DNA from: Gammaproteobacteria bacterium
Lineage (GTDB): Bacteria > Pseudomonadota > Gammaproteobacteria > UBA4575
Direction of reading: 5' to 3'
DNA length: 44,962 bases
Assembly: GCA_013001685.1 (NCBI GenBank)
Contig: JABDMD010000174.1
Location: forward strand, 1-44,962
The notes below the pieces were generated by a model. It saw only the letters and a program-made list of their open reading frames with translations, did not search any database and had not been told where the DNA came from. The translations under genes and the position numbers were made by a program. Position 1 is the stretch's first letter. Every line of letters starts with the position of its first letter. Of this stretch, positions 8,330 to 16,000 are shown piece after piece.

Positions 8330-9952
8330 ATTACGCAAAAAACCCGAAGTTATCGGATAACGACGGTCTTTGCCATAAGCACGTGAAGTAATTTTTATAC
8401 CAGGTGGAGATTGCCGCCTTTTGTATTCATTGCGTAACACCATCTGAATCACACGTCGTACTATTCTTTCATCAAAACCATCTGCAACAATTTCCTCAAG
8501 GGTAAAATCCAGTTCAACAAATTTTTCTAAAATTGGATCTAATATTTCATAAGGCGGCAAACTATCCTCATCTATTTGGTCTGGCGCCAGCTCTGCGGAT
8601 GGTGCACGGGTAATAATTCTTTCTGGAATAACTTTTGCAATACTATTTCTATACTTTGAAAGCTCATACACTAAAGTTTTAGAAACATCTTTTAGTGGCG
8701 CAAACCCTCCCGCCATATCACCATATAGTGTTGCATAACCTACTGACATTTCACTTTTGTTACCTGTGGTAAGCAGCATGCTGCCAGTTTTATTTGATAT
8801 TGCCATCAGCAATACACCACGAATACGTGATTGAATATTTTCTTCAGTAACATCTGCTGCCATTCCTGCAAAGAGAGGCTCAAGACTATTTGTGATCGCA
8901 CTAAATGACTGCTCTATGGGTATCTCATCTAACTTTACATTTATGGATTTAGCTAAAAGTTTCGCATCTTCAACACTTATGTCAGAGGTGTAACGAAATG
9001 GCATCATCACAGCATGCACATTTTCTGCACCAAGCGCATCTACTGCAATTGTCAGTGTTAGCGCAGAATCGATTCCCCCTGACAATCCAAGCACCACGCT
9101 TTCGAAATGATTTTTTTCTACATAATCTTTTACACCCAAGACAAGCGCTTGGTAAATTGACGCATGCTTAGGTAATTGTGCATGCATACTTTCGCTTTCA
9201 ATTAAATCATTTTTAGCTTTTGAATACTCTGCACTAAATACACCTGTTTCAAACGCTGGCGCCTGCAAACAAAGTTTGCCTTCTTTATTTAGACATAAAG
9301 ATTCTCCATCAAAAACTAGCTCATCTTGCCCACCAATTTGGTTTACATAAACAATAGGTATTTTTTGTTCAGATATACGCTGCCTTAGCACCTCTAAACG
9401 CTGCTGAGTCTTATTAAGTTGATAAGGACTAGCATTTAAATTAATAACCAACTCTGCTCCAGCACCCCTACTCTTTTTTATTGGCTCAGAAAACCATATA
9501 TCTTCACATATCGTAATTCCAACTTTCACATTTTTGATACTAGCAACACATGCATTATTTCCTTGACTAAAGTAACGTTTTTCATCAAATACTTCGTAAT
9601 TTGGTAATTGGTGCTTGTGGTATGTCGCTATAACTTGCGAGTTATAGATAATCAACGCAGAATTAAAAAGCTGCTCATTTTCTTGTGTAGGAGCACCAAG
9701 TACAACATAAATATCTTTAATTTCATTTTGTATTTTAATAACAGCAGACTGAACACGCTTCATCAAGGATGAGCGAAAAAGAAGATCTTCTAGCGGGTAA
9801 CCAGTTATTGACAGCTCTGTAAAAACGACTACATCTGCAGATTTTTCATCTCGTGCTTGCAATGCAGCATCAATAATAAGTTGCGCATTACCTTCTATAT
9901 CTCCTACTAAAAAATTCAGCTGTGCAAGCGCAATATTTAGAGAGTCTTTCAT
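8324..9952 (-). CDS. nadE: Glutamine-dependent NAD+ synthetase
   Basis: Catalyses the last step of NAD synthesis, amidating nicotinate adenine dinucleotide with ammonia drawn from glutamine. The N-terminal nitrilase-type amidase domain (about residues 1-250) shows the catalytic Glu46 (FTELSITGYP), a Lys near 113 (YHKHQLPNYEVF) and Cys near 150 (ITICEDIWF). The C-terminal synthetase domain carries the ATP-pyrophosphatase loop SGGIDS starting at Ser291. The 542-residue two-domain length identifies the glutamine-using form rather than the short ammonia-dependent enzyme. It lies 19 bases after sucD on the same strand and probably shares the sucCD transcript. Confidence 0.95.
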   Translation of the reverse strand: MKDSLNIALAQLNFLVGDIEGNAQLIIDAALQARDEKSADVVVFTELSITGYPLEDLLFRSSLMKRVQSAVIKIQNEIKDIYVVLGAPTQENEQLFNSALIIYNSQVIATYHKHQLPNYEVFDEKRYFSQGNNACVASIKNVKVGITICEDIWFSEPIKKSRGAGAELVINLNASPYQLNKTQQRLEVLRQRISEQKIPIVYVNQIGGQDELVFDGESLCLNKEGKLCLQAPAFETGVFSAEYSKAKNDLIESESMHAQLPKHASIYQALVLGVKDYVEKNHFESVVLGLSGGIDSALTLTIAVDALGAENVHAVMMPFRYTSDISVEDAKLLAKSINVKLDEIPIEQSFSAITNSLEPLFAGMAADVTEENIQSRIRGVLLMAISNKTGSMLLTTGNKSEMSVGYATLYGDMAGGFAPLKDVSKTLVYELSKYRNSIAKVIPERIITRAPSAELAPDQIDEDSLPPYEILDPILEKFVELDFTLEEIVADGFDERIVRRVIQMVLRNEYKRRQSPPGIKITSRAYGKDRRYPITSGFLRNV

Positions 9953-9971
9953 AGTATTTTATTATTTGTGA

Positions 9972-10844
9972 CTATACTTTTAAAAGTCTACTCATTTGGT
10001 CGCCAATTTCAGCAGGTGTTCTTACTGTGACTACGTCTGCTCTATCTAACGCCTGATATTTTTGCTCAGCAGTACCCTTGCCACCACTAATGATTGCACC
10101 TGCATGCCCCATGCGCTTTCCGGGCGGCGCAGTTACTCCAGCGATATATGCAACAACCGGTTTAGAAACTTTTTGCTGAATATATTCAGCAGCTTGTTCT
10201 TCAGCCGTACCTCCAATTTCACCCACCATAATAATTCCGTCGGTATCTTTATCCTCTTCAAACATTTGCAAACAATCTATAAAATCTAAACCGTGGATCG
10301 GATCACCACCTATACCAACACAGGTTGATTGCCCCATGCCATATTGAGTTGTTTGATTTACTGCAACGTAAGTAAGCGTACCTGAACGAGAAACTATGCC
10401 AACTTTACCAGGTCTATGAATATCGCCAGGCATTATGCCTATTTTGCACTCTCCAGGAGTAATTATACCTGGACAATTTGGACCTATTAAAATTGAACCA
10501 CTATCGTTTAATACAGCGTTAACTTTCACCATATCTAAAACTGCAATACCTTCAGTTATACATACAATCAACTTAATCTCGGCATATATAGCTTCAAGAA
10601 TTGCATCAGCTGCAAAAGCTGCGGGTACATAGATAACTGTGGCATCAATTTGATGATCGATCTGGGCTTGGCTGATTGTATCGTACACCGGCAAATTTAA
10701 TTGTCTTGAACCACCTTTCCCTGGCGTAACCCCAGCAACCATCTGAGTACCATAATCGACTGCTTGCTCGGTATGAAAACTTCCTTGAGCACCTGTTAGT
10801 CCTTGACATAAGACCTTGGTACTTTTATTTATTAGTATACTCAT
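9972..10844 (-). CDS. sucD: Succinyl-CoA synthetase alpha subunit
   Basis: Alpha subunit of the TCA-cycle enzyme that interconverts succinyl-CoA and succinate with formation of a nucleoside triphosphate. It has an N-terminal CoA-binding Rossmann domain ([13 protein letters not shown] near residues 15-27, GVTPGKGG near 39) and a C-terminal ligase domain with the phosphorylated histidine in GHAGAII, near residue 246. Length 290 is typical. The gene starts 24 bases after the sucC stop, the usual co-transcribed pair, and is followed closely by nadE. Confidence 0.97.
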   Translation of the reverse strand: MSILINKSTKVLCQGLTGAQGSFHTEQAVDYGTQMVAGVTPGKGGSRQLNLPVYDTISQAQIDHQIDATVIYVPAAFAADAILEAIYAEIKLIVCITEGIAVLDMVKVNAVLNDSGSILIGPNCPGIITPGECKIGIMPGDIHRPGKVGIVSRSGTLTYVAVNQTTQYGMGQSTCVGIGGDPIHGLDFIDCLQMFEEDKDTDGIIMVGEIGGTAEEQAAEYIQQKVSKPVVAYIAGVTAPPGKRMGHAGAIISGGKGTAEQKYQALDRADVVTVRTPAEIGDQMSRLLKV

Positions 10845-10868
10845 CTTCTTATATAGCTTAAGTTTTAG

Positions 10869-12035
10869 CTATGCCTCTACAGCAAGTGCAATGGCTTGCT
10901 GAGCGCCATTGGTTAGATTATCAACAGGAATAATATTAGGTGATTTATTCTCAAGTAATTTTTTTCCTTCTGCAGCATTTGTTCCCTGCAGCAAAATCAC
11001 TACTGGAGTATTCAGCGTAATTTCATTCAATGCGTCTAGTACCCCTTGTGCAATTAAATCACAACGCACTATACCGCCAAAAATATTTACAAAGATTGAT
11101 TGCACAGATTCATCACTAGAAACAAGCTTAAATGCTTCAGCAACTTTCCCTTGCGTTGCACCACCACCCACATCAAGAAAGTTCGCTGGTTCACCGCCAT
11201 GATGTTTAACTAAATCCATAGTCGCCATAGCCAACCCTGCACCATTAACTATACAACCGATATTTCCATCTAGCTTTATATAATTTAAACCGAGTTGTTT
11301 TGCAGTAGCTTCGGCTTGATTTTGTTGCGAGGCATCATAAAATTCCTGTAATTTTTGGTGACGATAAAGCGCATTATCATCGATATTAATTTTTGCATCC
11401 AAGGCAATTAGATTGCCTTCTGCATTAACGATCAAAGGATTAATTTCAACAAGGCTGCAATCGTTATCTGTAAACAATTTAAACAAACTTTGTAAAATAT
11501 TTGCTAACTGTTTTATTTGGGGTTTATCAAGATGCAATGCATATGCAACACCACGTATTTGATTTGCTTGCAGGCCAGCTGCAGGGTGAATTAAATGTGT
11601 AAAGATTTTCTCAGGTGCTTGTTCAGCAACTTGCTCAATATCCATGCCACCTTCTGCCGAGGCAATAATTGCAATCTTCTTAGAGCCTCTATCAACCAAC
11701 ATCGCTAAGTAAATTTCTCGCTCAATACTTGTAAGCTCCTCGAGGAGTACAGTATTGACAGGTAGTCCATGCTCACCGGTTTGCTTAGTAACTAAGGTCT
11801 TCTCTAACATGCTTGTGACCGTCGGCTCCAATTGCTCAGCATCTCTCACAATAACAACCCCACCTGCCTTGCCTCGTCCACCAGCGTGAACTTGCGCTTT
11901 AACTATCCAAGGTTGATCTTTAATAGACTCACAAATTGACTGAGCATCATCGCCCTGCTTAATTACATGTGAGGGCAAGATAGGAATTTCATTTTCAGCA
12001 AACAGTGCTTTGGCTTGGTATTCATGTATATTCAT
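10869..12035 (-). CDS. sucC: Succinyl-CoA synthetase beta subunit
   Basis: Nucleotide-binding beta subunit partnering SucD. It begins MNIHEYQAKALF, as family members do. An ATP-grasp domain (about residues 1-240) includes KAQVHAGGRGKAGGV, and the C-terminal ligase/CoA domain includes the glycine-rich GCIVNGAGLAMATMD and NIFGGIVRCD. The 388-residue length is standard. It is first in the sucC-sucD-nadE group. A TATAAT hexamer upstream on the minus strand (12079-12074) gives a plausible promoter. The pair is not next to sucAB or sdh genes, which is unusual compared with E. coli. Confidence 0.97.
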   Translation of the reverse strand: MNIHEYQAKALFAENEIPILPSHVIKQGDDAQSICESIKDQPWIVKAQVHAGGRGKAGGVVIVRDAEQLEPTVTSMLEKTLVTKQTGEHGLPVNTVLLEELTSIEREIYLAMLVDRGSKKIAIIASAEGGMDIEQVAEQAPEKIFTHLIHPAAGLQANQIRGVAYALHLDKPQIKQLANILQSLFKLFTDNDCSLVEINPLIVNAEGNLIALDAKINIDDNALYRHQKLQEFYDASQQNQAEATAKQLGLNYIKLDGNIGCIVNGAGLAMATMDLVKHHGGEPANFLDVGGGATQGKVAEAFKLVSSDESVQSIFVNIFGGIVRCDLIAQGVLDALNEITLNTPVVILLQGTNAAEGKKLLENKSPNIIPVDNLTNGAQQAIALAVEA

Positions 12036-12073
12036 ACTTAATTTACACTTTTAATCTTAAGTTGAGCTGCTGC

Positions 12074-12104
12074 ATTATACTGACGCATCTAACCCCATAT
12101 GCAA
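12074..12104 (-). promoter_or_regulatory. Candidate sigma-70 promoter of sucCD-nadE
   Basis: On the minus strand a perfect TATAAT (12079-12074) lies about 40 bases before the sucC ATG. The best -35 candidate, TTGCAT (12104-12099), matches poorly and is 19 bases away. The -10 is convincing by itself; the full promoter is tentative. Confidence 0.45.
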
Positions 12105-12168
12105 GTAAAAGTGAGGTATGCTCTCAAACAAGTAAAAGTAATTTTATTCATTCGAGTTAATTTTACTT
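12102..12168. repeat. Repeated CAAGTAAAAGT elements between sucC and pilS
   Basis: CAAGTAAAAGT occurs at 12102-12112 and again at 12129-12139, 27 bp apart. An inverted partial copy (TTTTACTT, 12161-12168) lies just before the pilS start. Such spaced repeats could bind a regulator of either divergent operon; the AT-rich composition makes chance possible. Confidence 0.35.
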
Positions 12169-12177
12169 AAGTCTATT

Positions 12178-13800
12178 ATGAGCAATTTTTTCGAAGAAAA
12201 AACCATTCAACAATGGTCAGCCCTTAGGCTGTTTTCTCTTTACCGCCTTGTGGTATCAATTATATTTTTTGGTCTTAGCTTTTTTGCCAATCAAAGCAAT
12301 TTCCTTGCATCTCTAGATCCCAACCTACTTAGATGGGTTAGCGGGTGCTATGTAGCTGTCGCTATTATTGCATTGATCAGTGCTTACTTTCGGTGGCTGC
12401 CATACAAGCTTCAAGTTTATCTCCCAATCATTATAGATATCGTTGCAATTGTTGCACTGATGAATCTATACGGAGGGATCACTAGTGGGTTTGGTACATT
12501 AATGATTGCAGTTGTTGCAGGAGGCAGCCTTTTATTACCTGGTAGAACTGCACTTTTATTCGCTGCATTAGCAACTCTTGCAATTCTAGGTCACGAAATA
12601 TATGCAAGTCTAAATGGAATTTTTGAAAAAACTGCATATACACAAGCAGGATTACTAGGAGCAGCACTTTTTGCAACCGCGTTACTTGCTATAACGCTCG
12701 CTCATCGGGCTACAGAAAGTGCGAAACTTGCTGCACAACGTGGCGTTGATTTGGCTAACCTAGCAAAACTAAATGAACACCTTATCAATAGGATGGAAGC
12801 TGGAATCATGGTGGTTGATGATGACGGCACAATTAGAATGCATAACCATGCAGCATGGAAGTTACTAAACCAACCAGAAATCAACGAACAAACAAAACTT
12901 TTAGATATTTCAATGCCTTTGTTCGATTTGTATAAATCCTGGAACAAGGCAGCTGAAAACCCTGCTTTCAGAAATCATCTAGGAAAACTCAAACGAGCCA
13001 ATCTAGCAGACTTGCAAGTGCGTATTGTGCCAGTGGGCTTGAGAAAACATGACAAAGGATCTGTTATATATTTGAATGACAATACTGAAGTGGACAAACA
13101 GGTTCAGGAAACTAAGCTTGCTTCATTAGGAAGACTAACTGCCAGTATTGCACATGAAATTAGAAATCCCTTGGGCGCCATCAGTCATGCTGCGCAACTA
13201 TTAGATGAATCATCTGAGTTACACAAAGCAGACAAACGACTCGCCACAATAATTCAAGACCAATCAGTCCGATTAAATAATATTATTAATAATGTTCTTC
13301 GTTTATCGCGACGCGAAAAACCTAAACCAGAAAAAATCGAGCTAAACACATGGCTACGAAATTTTTTAGAAGAATTCACTCGTACAAACGATCTACAAGA
13401 CGATTGGGTCTCATTAAAAATTACCCCCCCAGATGGAAATGTCACGATGGATGCAAATAATTTGCATCAAGTACTCTGGAATTTATGTAAAAATGCAAAA
13501 AAATACGGTGCTAGTTTGGGGGAAAATGTTTGTATACAATTATTAGCAAACACCAACCATCCCGGCACGCCGCCTTATCTTGATGTAATAGATAATGGCC
13601 CTGGAATTAGTGCTGAGCATCAATCTCAATTATTTGAACCCTTCTTTACTACCAGTGATACAGGTACAGGGCTTGGTTTATACCTTTCACGCGAATTATG
13701 CAAGAACAATGGTGGTGATTTACGTTATATTAATATGCCTGAAGGCGGGAGCTGTTTCAGAATTGAATTCCCTTCACCCATAAATTGCGGAGAATCTTAA
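12178..13800 (+). CDS. pilS: Two-component sensor histidine kinase PilS
   Basis: Inner-membrane histidine kinase that phosphorylates PilR to control pilin transcription. About six hydrophobic segments lie in residues 20-180, a PAS-like sensing region is at about 200-300, the HisKA dimerisation domain has His326 in SIAHEIRNPLG, and the HATPase domain contains an N-box (NLCKNAKKYG near 437) and a glycine box (DTGTGLGLYLSREL near 495). Length 540 and this order match PilS. It is followed directly by pilR and then pilA, and bamD-rluD-pgeF-clpB lie nearby as in Pseudomonas. Here sucCD-nadE is interposed. No clear ribosome site precedes the ATG. Confidence 0.94.
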   Translation: MSNFFEEKTIQQWSALRLFSLYRLVVSIIFFGLSFFANQSNFLASLDPNLLRWVSGCYVAVAIIALISAYFRWLPYKLQVYLPIIIDIVAIVALMNLYGGITSGFGTLMIAVVAGGSLLLPGRTALLFAALATLAILGHEIYASLNGIFEKTAYTQAGLLGAALFATALLAITLAHRATESAKLAAQRGVDLANLAKLNEHLINRMEAGIMVVDDDGTIRMHNHAAWKLLNQPEINEQTKLLDISMPLFDLYKSWNKAAENPAFRNHLGKLKRANLADLQVRIVPVGLRKHDKGSVIYLNDNTEVDKQVQETKLASLGRLTASIAHEIRNPLGAISHAAQLLDESSELHKADKRLATIIQDQSVRLNNIINNVLRLSRREKPKPEKIELNTWLRNFLEEFTRTNDLQDDWVSLKITPPDGNVTMDANNLHQVLWNLCKNAKKYGASLGENVCIQLLANTNHPGTPPYLDVIDNGPGISAEHQSQLFEPFFTTSDTGTGLGLYLSRELCKNNGGDLRYINMPEGGSCFRIEFPSPINCGES

Positions 13801-13802
13801 TC

Positions 13803-15167
13803 TTGAAAAATGTTTTAGTCGTTGACGACGAACCTGATATTCGAGAACTGTTAGAAATTACACTCAGTCGTATGAATCTTGATTCTCATGCAGCGGCGAA
13901 TGTGCGCGAAGCAAAATCTTTATTAGATAACGAACAGTTTGATTTGTGTCTCACAGATATGAAATTACCAGATGGCACAGGTATTGAATTAGTCGAACAC
14001 ATTCAAGATCAATTCCCTCACATCCCTGTTGCGGTGATCACTGCATTTGGCAGTATGGAAGCAGCGATAAAAGCTTTAAAAGCAGGTGCATTTGATTTTG
14101 TCTCTAAACCGATCGATCTAAATATATTACGCGGCCTTGTAGATAGCGCATTGAAAGTCGCCAGTACCCCTATCGATAAGACTACCGATAGTGAGGCTAA
14201 AGCATCGCAAAAACTTCTTGGTGAATCTGAAGCCATGTTAGCCTTGCGTCAAAAAATCGATAAATTAGCTCGTAGCCAAGCACCCGTGTATTTACGTGGA
14301 GAATCAGGTGTTGGCAAAGAACTCGTGGCAACTCAAATTCATCAACAAGGTCCCCGTGCCAATTCAAGTTTTGTTCCTGTCAACTGTGGCGCAATTCCCA
14401 CAGAACTTATGGAGAGTGAATTTTTTGGACATCTAAAAGGTAGCTTCACAGGTGCTATGAGTGATAAAGAAGGCTTGTTTCAGGCTGCCAATGGTGGAAC
14501 ACTTTTTTTAGATGAAATTGCTGAATTACCTATACACATGCAGGTTAAATTATTACGTGCAATTCAGGAAAAAGCCATCAAACCGATTGGCGCACAAAAA
14601 GAAATACCTGTCGATATTCGTCTATTAAGCGCGACTCACAAAGACCTAGCCGCAGAAGTTAAAACAGGAAACTTTAGACAAGACTTATACTATCGCATTA
14701 ATGTAATTGAATTGAATATTCCTCCACTGCGAGAACGTATAACGGATTTACCTATTCTCGCCAACTTCATGCTAAGCAGAATTTCTGGAAGCAATAATGA
14801 TAAATATAGCTTGTCGGATGATGCGATAGAAAAACTTAAAACTTATCCTTTCCCTGGAAATATTCGCGAACTTGAAAATATTTTAGAACGTGCTGCAACA
14901 TTATGTGATGGCAATGAGATCACTGCTAACGATTTAGACTTACCAGATAGCAAACCTGCTGCTGGGGTAGCTGATGAAACCAACCCTGATGAATCATCTA
15001 TTTCGCTATCCGTCGACCAACTGGAAGACTATTTGATTCAAAAAGAACGTAAGGCAATCGTTGCAGCTCTTGAGCAGACTCGCTGGAACAAAACTGCTGC
15101 GGCCAAGTTGTTAGGCATCACCTTCAGACAACTACGCTATCGCTTACAAAAGCTTGAGTTAGAATAG
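13803..15167 (+). CDS. pilR: Sigma-54-dependent response regulator PilR
   Basis: NtrC-family activator of pilA. It has a receiver domain with acidic pocket Asp8-Asp9 and phosphoacceptor Asp52 (LTDMKLPDG), a sigma-54 interaction AAA+ domain with Walker A GESGVGKE and the GSFTGA loop that contacts sigma-54, and a C-terminal Fis-type helix-turn-helix (NKTAAAKLLGITFRQLRYRL). I start at TTG 13803 because GGAG (13789-13792) lies 10 bases before it and the protein then begins with KNVLVVDDEPDI, as response regulators do. An earlier in-frame TTG at 13785 would add six residues and overlap pilS. Either way it abuts pilS, so the two are co-transcribed. The GSFTGA variant of GAFTGA is usual for PilR. 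Confidence 0.94.
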   Translation: MKNVLVVDDEPDIRELLEITLSRMNLDSHAAANVREAKSLLDNEQFDLCLTDMKLPDGTGIELVEHIQDQFPHIPVAVITAFGSMEAAIKALKAGAFDFVSKPIDLNILRGLVDSALKVASTPIDKTTDSEAKASQKLLGESEAMLALRQKIDKLARSQAPVYLRGESGVGKELVATQIHQQGPRANSSFVPVNCGAIPTELMESEFFGHLKGSFTGAMSDKEGLFQAANGGTLFLDEIAELPIHMQVKLLRAIQEKAIKPIGAQKEIPVDIRLLSATHKDLAAEVKTGNFRQDLYYRINVIELNIPPLRERITDLPILANFMLSRISGSNNDKYSLSDDAIEKLKTYPFPGNIRELENILERAATLCDGNEITANDLDLPDSKPAAGVADETNPDESSISLSVDQLEDYLIQKERKAIVAALEQTRWNKTAAAKLLGITFRQLRYRLQKLELE

Positions 15168-15182
15168 GCAAAAAGTTAAAGC

Positions 15183-15197
15183 TGACAAATTTTGTCA
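15183..15197. promoter_or_regulatory. Candidate PilR upstream binding dyad
   Basis: TGACAAA (15183-15189) and TTTGTCA (15191-15197) form a near-perfect palindrome about 120 bp upstream of the sigma-54 promoter of pilA. Pseudomonas PilR recognises sites with a TGTC core, and the position suits an enhancer. Assignment to PilR is inference. Confidence 0.45.
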
Positions 15198-15314
15198 CTC
15201 TTGAACACTGAACCCCGGCCAAACGTCATAAAATGCCGCCTATCTTTTAGCCCCTCAAATTAAACAGGAAATAGAACATACTGTTTTCATTAGAGTTATA
15301 CAGCCTAATCATTA

Positions 15315-15331
15315 TTGGCATGATATCTGTA
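15315..15331 (+). promoter_or_regulatory. Sigma-54 (-24/-12) promoter of pilA
   Basis: TTGGCATG with the -24 GG at 15317-15318 is followed, exactly 10 bases on, by CTGTA, where GT at 15329-15330 stands in the place of the -12 GC. The -24 element is near consensus; the -12 is weakened (GT instead of GC). Together with a sigma-54 activator gene immediately upstream, this is very probably the pilA promoter, giving a leader of about 130 bases. Confidence 0.75.
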
Positions 15332-15378
15332 TATATTTAAACAAGATTGCTTTAGCAGTCACCAGTATTTCCGGAGTT

Positions 15379-15447
15379 GGAGTCGTTAAAGACTTCTAGC
15401 AAGGACAGCTGGAAATTTAACGTTCAACTTAAATTTAAATTTAAGTT
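15379..15447 (+). promoter_or_regulatory. Structured 5' leader of pilA with a 22-bp palindrome
   Basis: The transcribed leader contains a small hairpin (GGAGTC 15379-15384 with GACTTC 15391-15396) and a perfect 22-bp palindrome at 15426-15447 made only of A/T except for its outer AACTT/AAGTT ends. The palindrome ends 11 bases before the AGGAG ribosome site (15459-15463). It could stabilise the abundant pilin mRNA or modulate translation; function is inferred only from position. Confidence 0.5.
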
Positions 15448-15470
15448 TAAATGAGGATAGGAGATTCCCC

Positions 15471-15914
15471 ATGAAAAAAATGCAAAAAGGTTTTACCTTA
15501 ATCGAATTAATGATTGTGGTTGCGATCATTGGTATTCTTGCTGCGATTGCTATTCCTGCATATCAGGATTACACCACTCGCGCTAAAATCACAGAGGCTG
15601 TCAATGCCATGGCTCCTGCTAAGACTTCTGTCGCAGAATTCTACGTATCCCAAGGCTCTATGCCTGCAAACGCTGCAGCAGCTGGTTTCTCAACCGATAT
15701 TGGCTCTAAGTTTGTTCGCTCGGTGACTTATGCAAGAACCTCAACAACTGTAGGTCAGCTTACTGTAGTCATCACCGGCACAGTTGGTGGTGGAACAGCT
15801 GCAGCTGAGACCATTCTCATGAATGCTACTGGCACACCAGGACAAAACGTAGACTTTGATTGCCTACCAGGCACCTTAGCTACTAAATTTATTCCTGCGG
15901 ACTGCAGAACTTAA
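15471..15914 (+). CDS. pilA: Type IV major pilin PilA
   Basis: Structural subunit of the type IV pilus. A short leader, MKKMQKG, is cut by PilD before Phe8, which becomes N-methylphenylalanine. The mature N-terminus [21 protein letters not shown] is the conserved hydrophobic helix with Glu5 (Glu12 of the precursor). The variable globular part is rich in Ala/Thr/Gly, and two Cys at 130 and 145 frame the C-terminal disulfide loop. Length 147 fits a type IVa pilin. AGGAG lies 7 bases before the ATG. The gene is controlled by PilS/PilR through the sigma-54 promoter and closed by a strong terminator, so it can be expressed far above the downstream genes. The many Ser/Thr residues offer potential glycosylation sites. 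Confidence 0.96.
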   Translation: MKKMQKGFTLIELMIVVAIIGILAAIAIPAYQDYTTRAKITEAVNAMAPAKTSVAEFYVSQGSMPANAAAAGFSTDIGSKFVRSVTYARTSTTVGQLTVVITGTVGGGTAAAETILMNATGTPGQNVDFDCLPGTLATKFIPADCRT

Positions 15915-15941
15915 GTTAGCAATAACTTAATTTAAAAACTA

Positions 15942-15977
15942 AAACCACTCTATCGTTTAAGATAGAGTGGTTTTTTT
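15942..15977 (+). terminator. Strong Rho-independent terminator after pilA
   Basis: A perfect 13-bp stem (15942-15954 with 15961-15973), 6-base loop GTTTAA and an uninterrupted T run to 15977. Only 23 bases separate it from the next start codon, so the glycan genes depend on read-through or on a weak promoter in that gap (a GATAAT hexamer is there). Confidence 0.93.
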
Positions 15978-16000
15978 ATACCTAGATAATATAAACGCGC

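Noticed and set aside
13785-13802. Earlier TTG start for pilR
   Set aside because: It precedes the GGAG ribosome site and adds six residues not typical of receiver domains; kept only as an alternative.
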